Shown here piece by piece: positions 33,529 to 45,743 of a stretch of DNA of 64,000 nt; position 1 is the first letter of the stretch, and every line of letters starts with the position of its first letter. The notes below the pieces were generated by a model that saw nothing but the letters and a program-made list of their open reading frames with translations, was not told the origin of the DNA and ran no database searches. The stretch covers positions 374,207,087 through 374,271,086 of the forward strand of contig NC_081407.1 of assembly GCF_030272615.1 (NCBI RefSeq), in the 5' to 3' direction. Source of the DNA: Cryptomeria japonica (taxonomy: Eukaryota; Streptophyta; Pinopsida; Cupressales; Cupressaceae). The translations under genes were made by a program, and so were the position numbers.

Positions 33529-34701
33529 ATGGCCAAATATATCATCATTGCCGACACCCTTTACCATCATTCCTTTGACCATACCCTCCTCAAGTGTTTG
33601 GATTCTGATGAAGCACAAATGGCTTTACACGAGGTTCATGATGGTATATGTGGGGGCCATTTCAATGGTCTTAGCTTAGCCAAAAAGTTGATTCGTGTTG
33701 GGTATTATTGGCCCACTCTGGAAAAAGATGTTCACGATTTTGTTAAGAAGTGCTACAAGTGCCAGATCCATGGAAATTATATTCATGCACTAGCCCAAGA
33801 ACTTCATTTTGTCATATCTCCGTGGCCCTTTTCTCAATGGGGATTGGATCTTATTGGCAAGATTCACCCGACATCTGCAAATGGACACAAGTTCATCATT
33901 ACAGCCACATAATATTTTACAAAATAGATCAAGGCTATCCCCATGACCTATATCACTGGTGTGCAAATTTCAAATTTCCTATTGAATTATATCATATGCA
34001 GATATGGGGTTCCCCTTGCCATAGTCACAGATAATGGTCGACCCTTCAAGAATAAAGATGTCAAGGAACTCTGTGAAAAATTTCATATCCAACACTATTT
34101 ATCCAGTCCATACTATCCACAGGGTAATGGTCAAGCTGAAGCATCAAATAAAACCATTATCAAGATCCTGAAAAAGGTTGTCAATGACTCTGGTTGAGAT
34201 TGGCATGTATAGTTGAATCTAGCACTATGGGCCTATCGCACTTCTATCCGCACACCTACTGGCGCAACACCTTATTCCTTGGTGTATGGCGCGGAAGCCA
34301 TTTTACCTTTGGAGGTGGAGATTCCTTCCTTGCGTGTTTCCTTGCAACATCTGATTGATGATGAGACACACAGAGTCTCTCAGTTGCATCAGCTTGAGAT
34401 GTTAGATGAGAAACGTCAGATAGCCCTGACACATTTGCAAGCATATCAAAACCGTCTCCGTCGCTCTTATAATAAGAAGGTCAAAGGGTGACACTTCGAA
34501 GTGGGAGATTTGGTTTTAAAGGCAAACCCCAAGAATGCACAATCTACTGACATCATCAAAGGCAAATTTGAACCTAATTGGGTTGGGTCTTTCATAGTGA
34601 CTGCAGCCTATGGCTCAGGGGCATATCAGCTAGCCACTCCAGAAGGTGAACCTTTGTCTGATCCTATCAATAGCATGCATCTTCGCAAGTACTGGGCATA
34701 A
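33529..34701 (+). pseudogene. TAT integrase
   Basis: Inserts the DNA copy into the genome. Zinc domain at about 33630-33760: HDGICGGHFNG, GYYWPTLEKDVHDF and CYKCQ. Catalytic core: WGLDLIGKIHP (Asp), VTDNGRPFKNKD (Asp) and YPQGNGQAEASNKTI (Glu), all three residues kept. C-terminal part GAEAILPLEVEIPSLRVS and a final NSMHLRKYWA with TAA at 34699. There is no chromodomain, as expected for the Tat lineage. Stops at 33910, 34195, 34210 and 34489 break the frame. Confidence 0.93.
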
Positions 34702-36839
34702 TTTTCTATTAGGCACTTTTGCAAGTATGATCCTGAAAAAATACAAAAAAATCAAAAAAAGCAAAAAAATACAAAAAAATCAAAAAAGTGAAAAAAAAAA
34801 AACAAAGAAAAAAAGAACAAAAAGAGTAAAGAAAAATGATTCGCCCTCTAGTGAAAACCTGGCAAACAGGCGCTTTGGGCAAGTACCATGGTGAAAACCT
34901 AGCAATCAGGCGCCATGTGTAATGAGATCATTGCTCCATCATCTGTCATGACTTCTAGCTATGCTTTCTCTCGGTCGGTTTATCATGTCTATCTTTGTCT
35001 TGCCCCAATGTTCTGTTCTAGGTCTGTGATTGGTCAACATCATTGTCTTGCATACTCCAGTTTCTTGTACATATGTTTCGGTCCTGGTTTATCTATATGT
35101 CTTTCCGATGCGCATTGGGTGTGTTCCCCTTGTCATGATCAATCACTGGAACTTTTAAATTGAAAAATGTCCTGAAATAATTTTAAAAAAAAGTGAAAAA
35201 TGTCTTGAAATGAAAACAAAAAAATGGAAAAATGTCTTGAAATAAAAACAAAAAAATTGAAAAATGTCCTGAAATAAAAAAAAAAAGTGAAAAATCTCCT
35301 GAAATAAAAACAAAAAAATTGAAAAATGTCCTGAAATAATCCTAAAAATTGAAAAATGTCCTGAAATAATCCTAAAAATTGAAAAATGTCCTGAAAAAAT
35401 CCCTAAAAAAAGTCAAATATAGTCCTGAAAAAATGAACACAAAAAAATTGTAAAAAATCGAAAAGCAAAACAAGAATTATCCTTTTTGTGCATAAGACAA
35501 ATCACTAAGCATCCCTCCAACGATACGCAATCCAACATTGTGCTTTAATGAAATCATGCATTAACAGATGAACTTTTTTTAATCAAACCAGACATTCAAA
35601 CTGATCACAATTGTTTTCTCAATCGCACATCAACTTCGATATCATTTGACCTTGTCACCATTATCATGGGTCTTATACAGGGTGTGGTATACTCGAAACT
35701 AGACTGTGTCCTATCTTAGATGGGGTATCGCATTCTTTGAAACCAGATAGCATGATCGTCCTATCAGCACTTTCAACTTTTGACAATGAAGATCAAGATG
35801 TTTGTTTGACTTGTTGGAATTAGTGAGTCTTATTATTTATTGATTTATCTTCGATCATGTTCCTATGTTGCTCGATGATGTCACTAAGTGATTTAGAGTG
35901 ACCGGGATGGTTCATGGTCTCTTTCTTTTTTTTGTTGTGATTGTTTTTTGTCTGCAATGTGTCTATCTTTTGCAAAAAGGGTTGCATTTCAGCTCTGGCC
36001 TTCAATGCCATGATGCTACGCATCCATTTTGCTACATTAAAATAAAGGTTCTCACCTACAAAGTGCATTACTGAAAGCAAGTTTTTTCTTCGTCTCTAAC
36101 TATCCTCTGTCTCATTTCTTTTTACTAACATTTCTTTCGTCAGTTTGGATAGTCAGTTTGGTCTAGTGCTCCGATCTCCACATACATAAGCTGCATCCTG
36201 CATTCATTGGTTAGTACATTTGCATTATATCAAACATTACATCAAGCATCACATCAAGCATTTTATACATTTCATATTATAAATGCATCAAAAATACATA
36301 AAAATATATCCATACATGTTCCACAATAAACAGTGCATACACCATCCATACATGGAAAAATAACACATTTGCATCCCATCATATAGATGCATATCATATC
36401 ATATATCAAAATAATATCAGAGTACAAAATTGGACTGTCTGTCCTAAGTATGGCCCGCAGGCTGACTACATAAATATCACACTACATAATGTCCACTGTC
36501 TATCATAAGGAGCACATGCCTTTGTCACTGGGTGCTCCCTCTATCCTCCTCATCCCTGCCATGTCTCAAGGATGATGTCCCTCCTATCCCAGGTCCTAGC
36601 TATGGTGGTCTCATAGGTCCACTCACCCCCATGCTGCTCAATGACCTCCGCAACTATGCCCTACTCTTTGTCCTCGATCATGCCCGATATGATGCTGCTC
36701 TCTGCTCAGGTGGAACTGCACTCTCATATAGTGTCCTCTAATGATGTATCTCCTCTCCGGTCTCTACCAACATCTATGCCATCTCCCATGCACTGGCATC
36801 CCTAATTGACCCGATGAACTCAGTGACTCTCTATTCTTC
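34702..36839 (+). other. TAT 3' noncoding region, first part
   Basis: No credible + strand gene. In order: A-rich stretch (34730-34815), the conserved gaaaacctggcaaa double block (34841-34921) shared with T1, a tandem array (35160-35440), the block near 35640-35790 shared with T1, and from about 36170 sequence that T1 does not have. The acidic C-terminus of the antisense gene begins at 36840. Confidence 0.7.
35160..35440 (+). repeat. Tandem array of gaaaaatgtcctgaaataa type
   Basis: About nine or ten imperfect head-to-tail copies of a 25-35 bp unit with the core gaaaaatgtcctgaaata. Same family and position as 6050-6300 in T1. Confidence 0.88.
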
Positions 36840-38360
36840 TCACTGTGCCTGAGCTATGGCTATATCTCGAGCCGCTGCTAATCTAGCTATCTCTGCTCTG
36901 AACTGCTCATGCTGTATCCTCAAGATGGCATTCTGTCTCTCTAATGTCACAATGTGATCCCATTGACTCGCTATGGTGGCCCTGCACATCTCCATCTCTT
37001 CTATCCTAGCTGTCTCTGACTCTATGGGTATATCTTGCAATGACTCCTGATCGGCTGAACCTGGCCCATAATCATCATCCCTCTCCTCATCACCGCCCTC
37101 ATCCCCCTCATCCTCATCCCCCTCATCCTCATCACCACCCTCATCCTCCCCATCCTCATCATCTCCCTCCTCCTCATCAGCAAGTGGGAAGTCTTCCTGT
37201 CTCCTAGGTATTGGAATATCAGGATCTATCAATGGCACTGGCCGTCATCGTGCAAACCATCGCTCATACTCCTTTGTCATCCGGACGTTCACCACATCTG
37301 ATCTCCAATCCCACTGTCTTTGTTGTAGCTGTGTGAAGTCAACATATGCTATGTGTGGCTGAATCATACTCCCCCACTGACTCGTCTCTCTATGAGATCG
37401 GGCAAAGTGTGCAGTCCTTCTAGGTACATCCTACCTCTCTCCAAACTGTCATCTGACTCTCTCTGGCAAGTACATCTCAATCACTCTCTGGTAATTCACT
37501 AGTTGCCCAATCAGGTACCTCTCTTGTCTGCAATACGGTAGCTCATCACTATCATCTGACCATCCAGGGCAATCAAGATATGGCCTCCATGTGAACTCTC
37601 TCAATCTGTCTAGCTCATGTCGCCAATACAATATGTATCCAAAAGGACCCTATCTTAGTGCTCCCCCATAGAAATACACATATGGTCAGTGTGGTACTAC
37701 CTGTCTCTCTGTAACCGGTCGACATATGGCTATGTGCTCAAAAGCCCATACCTGTAATAGTGTGACTCCACAGCTCAAAGTCTGAACTCCCTGATATGCC
37801 ATCTGATGCAACTGAAAATATAGCATAGCTAGTACACATGGTCCCCATGCGTACACCCTCCCCTCTATCACCATCCTCTCTAGCACTCTTCCCCATCCAA
37901 TAGGGAATCCATGTCCTCGTCTGTCTCCTTCTATCACCACTGCTATCACTACATATCGCTGATCATACTCTGATTCCATGGTCTGCCAGCCGATCTCCCT
38001 CTTGACGATATCCAAATCCTCTGCATCACACTCAAATAACCTGCATATTGCATCTCTTCCTATCACTAGATCATACTCTATCATCTCCCCATGGATCAGA
38101 ATGCAGAGGATGCGCCATACATCCTCTAGTGTCACAGTCGCCTCTCCAGTCGCCAGATGGAAAGAGGAAGTCTCTGAATGCCATCACTCTGCCAATGAGG
38201 TAAGTAGTCTTGTGTTTGCCCTAATCTCGAGCATGAATGTGATATAATATATCCCAAGTCCTGCTAATGTATCTCTATCCGTGCTCCTAAGTCTATGTCA
38301 TAGCATGAAGCAGTCTGGTCAGTTCTCCCGCATGATCAATGGATACTGTCGACTCTGCAT
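36840..38360 (-). pseudogene. Antisense plant-mobile-domain (PMD) ORF of TAT
   Basis: A 507-codon region on the strand opposite to gag-pol, in one frame throughout, with several stops. From ATG 38360 it reads LAGLGIYYI, LLTSLAE, stop, WHSETSSFHLATGEATVTLE, DVWRI; then VYAWGPCVLAMLYFQLH, CGVTLLQVWAFEHIA; RHELDRLREFTWRPYLDCPG; and QFGER-DVPRR. These motifs follow the order in the plant mobile domain (W-R-P-E-T-H-T-F-H-L-P-C-G-E, Y-S-W-G-S, L-L-Q-L-W, R-Q-F-G). The C-terminus has a long Asp/Glu repeat (37060-37190) and a coiled coil to the stop at 36840. Host PMD proteins act in gene silencing and development; the role in the element is unknown. Extra antisense ORFs, some PMD-like, have been reported in Tat elements. 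T1 lacks the whole block. Confidence 0.85.
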
Positions 38361-39178
38361 CACAATTGGCGCATATTTTGTCAGTATTAGGGTTTTCTCC
38401 TATGGGATTCATTTACTTGTTTCATGGCCAAATCAGGGTGTTTCTACTCTATTTTGACCTATCCTATCCTTATCCCCCCTTTTCGGATCATTCGCATGTC
38501 ATTTTGGACCAAAATTAAGTTGCCAATGCACAACTGCGCCTGTGTCAAGAAACCTACGCCCGTGTCATGTAACCTGCACCTGTGTACCCTACACAAGCAC
38601 AAAAGACCCTACACGAGTGCATAATTTGCACTACACAAGTGCAGAAGTCAGTTTCTGCATCTCTTGTGGGCCCCGCAATGTCCTGCAAGCCAGTCAAATT
38701 CATAAAATTGACAATATGGGTTTTTGAGATACATACCGCTGCTCCCGCGTTGTTCGGTCGTCTATACGTGCATACATGTTCTCCAAGGTGATCCACCATT
38801 GGAATGTTCACCATCTCTCTGCAAGTGTCCTTTTCCAGAGCAACAAATTCTCCTCTTTGGCTAGTGCAAATGAGCCATTTTCACTCTCTTGGTCTCATTT
38901 ATAGATCTTTGTCAGTGCATAGATGGACGTGCACTCTCTCCATCTTATGCTGGTCGTGGTCTTTTGCACCTTCAATTGCTTGTCCTTCATGCATCCGATC
39001 TCTAATTGTGAGTCCGTTTGATCCTATCATTTTTATCGATCAGTTGGCCTCTTTTCTTCATGTTTCTGGCCAATTCCTCGAGGGGGCATGCATATGTCAT
39101 TGTCAGTTGTCTGGGGCATTTTCATTTAAGTTCTTTGAAACAACACTTAAAATCACATTGTCTCAAAGAGGGGCAAAA
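38361..39178 (+). other. TAT 3' region upstream of antisense ORF, with polypurine tract
   Basis: Would hold the promoter of the antisense ORF if it was expressed. It contains a cluster (38527-38645) of gcgcctgtgtcaag-like words in both orientations, recalling the leader minisatellite. From about 39010 it matches T1 again, and it ends with aaagaggggcaaaa at 39165-39178, the plus-strand primer next to the LTR. No gene seen. Confidence 0.7.
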
Positions 39179-40755
39179 TGTAGACATCTAAAAATGGTCA
39201 ACGCTCGCGGAGTCATACTTTAACATTTGCGCATTGCCTCATTTTAGGTTTTTGCGTCGCATTAACATTTCTCCTATGTCACGCACTTGGTCTTTATCAT
39301 TTGCGAGCATCAAGTCATTCTTCTGCATTCTTCGCTTTCGAATTTGGTCTTGTCGACAACAATCTTCAATCATGATTTTGGTCAATCTTATTCTATCGCA
39401 TCAATGTGCATATTCATTTGTCATCATTTTGCGATCGATTTGTCATTGATCATTGTCCTCTTATCAATCTTATCATTTTGCGATCAATTTGTCATCAATC
39501 GTTGTCATTTTCAATATTATCATTTTGGGATCAATTTGTCATCGATCGTGGTCATTTTCAATCTTGTCATCTTGCAATCTATCTTGTCATCGATCCTTGT
39601 CCTCTTGTCAACTTTGTCATTTTGAGATCGATTTGTCATCGATCTTCGTCTTTCTCAATCATGTCAATTTGGATCAATTAGTCATTATTCCTTGTCAATT
39701 GGCGCATTTATCAATCACATCATTCATCAGCATTGTTCGTTTATCAAGTCAGAATCATGATCAAATCGAATCGACATTAATTATCTTCAATCAGGACCTA
39801 ATTGTCATTCTCGCATTGCTAATTTATCTTTTAGGGTTTTGTGATTTAATCATTTAACCTTGTTTGTCATTTCTCCCTCTAGGATTAATAAATTATTTAT
39901 TTATCCTAAGTCTTCTCATCACAATTAAATATTCATTTAATTGGCTAATTATTCCTCTTTTTGTGAATTAATTAATAAATGACAAATTGTTAATTAATTT
40001 ACCTAATTTTTTCATCAATTTCTAATTCCTAATTTCTCCTAATTCCTAATTTCCTAATTTCCATCAATTTCTTAATTCCTAATTTTCCTCTTTTTCTAAT
40101 TTTCTAATTTTCTAATTCCTAATTTCAATTCCCTCCTATTTTTCTCCTAATTTCATGGGAATGACATTTCAATTTGTCATAAGATGTCATAATTGACAAT
40201 AAATCAATTTTGACATAGAAATTTGTCATAAATTGTCATGAATTATCAATCTATCAATTTTGCATAGTAAGCACAAAATTTGTCATAATTTGTCATAATT
40301 GACATTTTTGATTTGCAATTTCCATTAGAATCTCTTTATGCTAATTTGATCTTTTCTCCAATTTGTCTATAAATTGGATGAATTTCTTCAATCGTAGCTA
40401 ATAATCACTTTTTCTAATCACATTATCGAAATAATCACTTTTTCGAATCACTTTGTCAAATCAATCACACTTCGAGTACTCTTGTGCCAATGTCAATCTT
40501 GCTTTCATCTCATGTGTATGCACTTGAAGGTGAGATCCACAAACAAAGGCTATTTGGAGAAGAAAGAAGGACAATGGAGCCGCATGAAGGAAGCATTCAT
40601 ATCTGCATTTGGTTTGCTTAGTTTTTAGTTTTGAATGTTTTGTTTTTCATGTCTTTATTGAGTGTGTTTAGGATTGATCATTGCATTTGAGCTTTTGTGA
40701 TTGAGATAGATTAGTATTGATTTGCTTGTGATGATTTCCAATTTCCTATCATACA
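39179..40755 (+). repeat. TAT 3' LTR
   Basis: 1,577 bp from TGTAGACATC to CTATCATACA, followed by the ATATT duplication (40756-40760). Very similar to the 5' LTR apart from scattered substitutions and the loss of a segment of about 52 bp within the tandem repeats. Confidence 0.95.
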
Positions 40756-40760
40756 ATATT

Positions 40761-41355
40761 TTCTACAGGAAGATCATTTTCTTCAAAGATTCTTCGATTT
40801 TGTTCTTTCCATATTTGTCATATTAGCATAGATGGAGAAATCTTCCACAAAGCCCCCAACACCGACTTCTTATGGAGCCTCAACCATATTTTGATATAAT
40901 TTTTTAGACAATCATCCTTTACAGAAAACCAATCTAAACTTCGACATAACCAGTTCCAACATTGTTTTGCAAAAGGACAATCATAAAGAAAATGGTGTAT
41001 TGTTTCCTTGTTTTGTTTGCAAAGTACACATATTGATGGCCCACAAATACTGTAAGTTTTCAACCTTTCACATATTAGAATACTTCTATGTAGTACTATC
41101 CATAAGAAGACTCTCACCCTAGGGACAACCATCTTATCCCAGTAGAGGTATGTTGGCCACTCTTTGTCCTCACCTTCAAGACATTGAATTTGATACCCTA
41201 AGCTAGTCGACTATTCACCAAACCGAGTGACATACCATACAATCTCATCTGGTACCTATCACAAGATGATTCTTCTTCTCTTTAAAATTTCTACTAATCT
41301 CCTCCTATCATCACCTGCTATATTCACCCTCAGAATTGGGATCCACTCATAGATG
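40761..41355 (-). pseudogene. LINE ORF2: zf-RVT region
   Basis: LINE segment between the TAT and chromovirus insertions. The minus strand reads VPRVRVFLWIVLHRSILICE, then CVLCKQNKETIHHFLYDCPF and W-N-W-L: the zinc-binding domain (C-x2-C, H, C) that follows RT in plant L1 elements. Its place between the RT segment (49260-51325) and the RNase H segment (22366-22780) supports one split LINE. Stops near 41210 and 41260 interrupt the linker before it. Confidence 0.88.
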
Positions 41356-41360
41356 CCACT

Positions 41361-42956
41361 TGATGCAGAGTGCACACAACAGGAAGTGTCAAATAGGCTA
41401 ACAGTCCTTCAGACTCAAAAGTTGACTATTCCAACCTAGTCTACCTTACCCACTCTTGGAAAGGAAGTGTAAGACCACCCTCACACAACCCTAAGACCTA
41501 TCCAAGGCCAAACCCAATCCCTTATGGGTTACTCAACTTAGAATCAAAAGTTGATTTAGTGACTCAATCCCTTAATGAGGCTCAAACAAGGAAAATGCCT
41601 CAAATCCACTCTCTGATGATAAACAGCAGTAGGGACACCTTCTATGACCCTAAACAACCAAAATCCAACAACTGGTTTGACTCCCCAAACCCTACAACAC
41701 CAACTTCACTTTTAGGCCTACTAGGCTACTAGGTCTCACAACTGGAAATCGGGTAACAAAAGATTAATTTCTCAAACAACTTCCTACTATTTTGAATGAT
41801 TTTGGACCTCTTCAAGGTGAAAACACAACTCCCAAAAGGGAAAAGCCTCAATCCACTCCTGCACCACCAAACCCTACACAGTTCACAGGCCTAATTGGCC
41901 AGACTAGGCATGGAACACAAGCATAAAGTCTAATGATGGGTACATAAGACTAGGGAAGTGATTCAAGAAGGTGTATTCACCCTTCTAAGACAAGTTCCAA
42001 TGGTTTTTAGGACCTTTCTTACTGCTGTCCTAAACCATTTCTTCCATACAAACCGATTTGCTTGGTTGAATACATGAGGATATTCAACCTAGGGCTTGCA
42101 AGTACACTATGAAAATACCTTCACCAGATACTAAACATTTGGGATATTAAAATACATCATTAGACATTGCAAATTCCAAAGGGGTTTGAATTAATACCTC
42201 TAGAATTGCAAGATATTGTCCATTTAGTCACAAAACCCTTAAAACCCTAGGTTTGTACAGCAGTTTTAGAAAAAATTCAATAACTTTCACAATACAACTC
42301 CAAATTCTCTCAAATTAGAACCAAATTAAAGGTATCTCACATTTCTATGCAACCATGGACCTATTTTTTGATTTTATAGTCTATACAACTCCGTACAATC
42401 ACATTTTTGCTCAGAAAACTGGTTTTTATTCAAAAATTTCAAGTGTCTTCTCCATAAAAATTGCTCCAACTTCATCCAACCCCTTGGGCATCAATGTGAG
42501 GGCCTAAATAGGTGTTCTACATCAGTTTAAACTGAATTGAGGTGGTTGGGGCAGTTAGAACCATCATTTAACAACTTTTCAAAAAGTTGTCAAAGTTGCT
42601 AAATGTTGTCAAAGCAACTTTTTGCAACTTTTACATTTTTTTTGCATTTTAAGATTCCAAAATGATTTCAGAATTCTAAATGGTTCCAACATTTCTAAAA
42701 TGACTACTAAACATTACAAATCTACCTCCTAATACCAAAACTCATTAGTATGAGAAAATGCCCTATTGGACCTAGAAGGATCCTAGTGGACTAAGGCTAA
42801 CTCTAGGTTTATAGAATGACCTTAGAGTTCCTTGACCACACAAAAAGGAACAATTACACCTATGGATGATTGAAATTCATCCTTATTACATCATGCAAAC
42901 TGAAAACAAAAAACTTGAAAGGAAAAATCATGTTCATGTCTAGGTGCCCTGCACCA
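41361..42956 (-). repeat. Chromovirus 3' LTR
   Basis: On the minus strand it runs TGGTGCAGGG to CTCTGCATCA. It aligns end to end with 47659-49254, with scattered substitutions. CCACT duplication is next to it at 41356-41360. Confidence 0.95.
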
Positions 42957-42978
42957 TGCTCCACAGGTTCAAAAGAAC

Positions 42979-44290
42979 TCAAGTCCCTTGAGTTGGAATG
43001 CTCTCAAACTGAAACCCTGCCTTTTCAATGGCCTCCTTTGTCATCCATGTGGCTTCCTCCATGGGTTGGTGTTTCCATTTGACCAAGTATTCATAATACA
43101 CTTTCCTCCTTGTATGTTTGATCACCCGCTTGTCAAGAATGCTCTCAATCTCTAACATGGATGGTTGGGATATCTTTTTGAATGACTCATCTTGCTGGAA
43201 ATCTGATTCACCTACAACAAAAACATCATCTAAGAATCCTTTATAAGGATACAAGTCAGCAACATTAAAAATAGGTGACAAACCAATAGAAGAAGGTAAG
43301 TCCACTTTGTAGGCATTGTTGCCACACTTCTTGAGGATCTTGCAAGGACCAAGCTTCTTCATCTGCAACTTAGTATATTTCTCCTTAGGTAACCTCTCCT
43401 TTTTCAAATGTACCATCACTAGATCACCCACTTTGAATTGCAAATCTCTTCTCGTCTTATCTGCTGCTGCCTTATACTTTTCTGTGGTATGGTGCAGCCG
43501 GTTCCTTACTTGATCATGCACATCCTTCATTACCTCTGCAAAATCTTTAGCCAAAGCACTCTTCTTCTCCAAATGACTAACATCTCTGAGTTCCATTATC
43601 CCTCTAGGGTGTACACCATAAACAACTTGAAAAGGTGTCATACCTGTACTCCTGTTAATGGAATCGTTGTAAGAAAATTTAGCTTGTGCCAAGATAGAAT
43701 CCCAACTTGAATCATATTCTTGTGTAGGCATCTCAAGAGGTTTGCAAGTGACCTATTTTTAACCTCAGTCTGTCCATCTGATTGAGGGTGATATGTTGAA
43801 GATAAGGCAACATTGGTGCCAAGCTTTTTCCATAAGGTCCTCCAAAAGTGACCTATAAACTTAAGATCCCTATCTGATATGATTGACATAGGTAATCCAT
43901 GAAGTCTAACTACCTCTTTAAAGAATAAACCTGCAACATGTGAAGCATCATGAGAGGGTTTGCAAGGAATAAAGTGAGCCATCTTGGAAAATCTGTCCAC
44001 AACCACAAACACACTGTCATAACTAGATTTGGTTCTTGGAAGACCAAGCACAAAGTCCATACTTACTGAATCCCATGGCTTTTAAGGGATAGGTAATGGT
44101 GTATATAATCCTGCATTAGATGTTTGGCCCTTAGCCCTCTGACAAATAAAACAAGTCTCAACAAACTTTCTTACATCAGTCTAAAGTTTAGGCCAATAAT
44201 AAAATCTTCTTACCAACTCCAATGTTTTATCTATCCCAAAGTGACCTGCTAGACTCCCACAATGCTTTTCCTTGATTATATTCTCCCTTA
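42979..44290 (-). pseudogene. Chromovirus integrase with chromodomain
   Basis: Inserts the DNA copy; the chromodomain steers insertion towards marked chromatin. Zinc domain HCGSLAGHFGIDKT, RRFYYWPKL and CFICQ (44160-44270, with a stop). Core: [11 protein letters not shown] (Asp), [13 protein letters not shown] (Asp) and [16 protein letters not shown] (Glu). The frame shifts near 43730. The C-terminal part has a GPY/F-type module (KLGPCKILKKCGNNAYKVDL) and a chromodomain, IESILDKRVIKHTRRKVYYE then YLVKWKHQPMEEATW, ending at 42979. One stop lies before [10 protein letters not shown] near 44083. Confidence 0.94.
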
Positions 44291-45734
44291 TTGATCCTTT
44301 AGGTATACAAAGAAAACTACCTTTGAACAAAAAACCATCCTGTATCAGAAACTCAGAAAAATCAGTATGATACCTTGCTGTCCTATCCATGCATACCTTA
44401 TAGATTTCCATGAAATCATCATCCGTAGCATACATGTCCTTTATTGTGTGTATACCTGCACTTTCCAATTGAACTTCTTGGATGGTTAAACTCCTCCTAC
44501 TTAAAGCATCAGCAACTTTATTAGCAACACCTTTCTTATGTTTTATGGTAAAAGTATAAGACTGCAATAATTCCATCCATCTAACATGTCTATGATGAAG
44601 TTTCTCCTGCCTATTTAGAAAACTCAAAGCATGATTATCTGTGAACAAAATAAATTCCTTAGGGAGTAGGTAGTGCTTCCATTTTCTCAAGGCTTGGACC
44701 ATAGCATAGAGTTCAAGGTCATAGGTAGAGTACTTTTGTTTAGCCTCATTCAACTTTTCACTAAAGAAGGCTACTGGCCTCCCTTCTTGGCTTAGGACTC
44801 CTCCAATAGATCTATTGCTAGCATCACATTCTACCACAAAGACTTTATGAAAATCTAGAAGTACAAGGGTGGGAAGTTTTTCAATCTTCCTTTTCAATGT
44901 CTCAAATGACCTATTGGCTTCATTGGTCCATACAAACACACATTGCCTTCCACCTTTTATGGTATCTATGAGTGGAGCACAAATTCCACTAAAGTTTCTA
45001 ATGAACTTTCTATAGAAACTACACAAGCCACACAAAATTTTTACCTAAGTTGTATTGGTAGGTGCTAGCCAACTAAGGATGGCTTCAACTTTGGATGGAT
45101 CCATTTTCAAATTTCCTTTTGAGATGACAAATCCTAGGAAAACCAACTCTTCTTGCCTGAATGAACACTTCTCAAGGTTGATTTTCAGTTGCTCTTCATG
45201 GAGTTTCCTGAGGACCATGTCTAGGTGTTTGAGGTGCTCCTCCTTGCTGCTACTAAATACCAAAATATCATCCATATATACTACAACAAACTTGTTAATG
45301 AAAGGTGCTAGGACTTCATTCATCAAGCGCATAAAAGTTCTAGGAGCACTAGATAAACCAAAAGGCATTACAACCCACTCAAACAAACCTTCATTGGTCT
45401 TGAAAGCTATTTTCCTTTCATCTCCTTGTCTGATCCTTATATGATGGTATCCGCTTTTGAGGTCAATCTTTGAGTAGTACTTAGCTCCTCCTAAACAATC
45501 CATGAGATCTTCCAATCTAGGCATAGGAAAACGATATCTGATGGTTATCTTGTTGATTGCTCTAGAGTCAACACATAACCTCCACATTCCTTCTTTCTTA
45601 GGTGCAAGGACTGCTGGTACAACACAGGGACTAACACTTTTCCTTATTAAACCCTTCTCCAATAATTCCTGAATCTGCCTTGCTATTTCTGCATTTTGTT
45701 CAGGGGTGAGTTTGTAAGCAGCCTTATTAGGCAA
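44291..45734 (-). pseudogene. Chromovirus reverse transcriptase and RNase H
   Basis: [64 protein letters not shown] and the catalytic YMDD in [10 protein letters not shown]. After one stop (about 45042) RNase H follows in frame with its acidic residues: VECDASNRSIGGVLSQ (Asp), YDLELYAMVQAL (Glu), LFTDNHALSFL (Asp) and KVADALSRRS (Asp). It makes the DNA copy and degrades the RNA template. Apart from that stop the frame is open for more than 480 codons, continuing into the integrase zinc domain. Confidence 0.95.
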
Positions 45735-45743
45735 AGTGGCTCC

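Larger units (their letters stand above)
22786..40755 (+). mobile_element. TAT: complete Tat-lineage Ty3 LTR retrotransposon, 18 kb
   Basis: TG-CA LTRs at 22786-24414 and 39179-40755 are flanked by a perfect duplication ATATT (22781-22785 and 40756-40760). Inside are the primer site, minisatellite leader, gag, protease, G-patch, RT, RNase H, archaeal-type RNase H and integrase in Ty3/gypsy order on the + strand, then a 4.5-kb 3' region with an antisense plant-mobile-domain ORF. The second RNase H and the antisense extra ORF are known marks of the plant Tat lineage (which includes Ogre-like elements). Two frameshifts and many stops make it non-coding today. It is inserted in the LINE between zf-RVT and RNase H. 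Confidence 0.95.

Noticed and set aside
42870-45444. + strand ORFs across the chromovirus
   Set aside because: Antisense shadows of integrase and RT, which have full motif sets on the minus strand.
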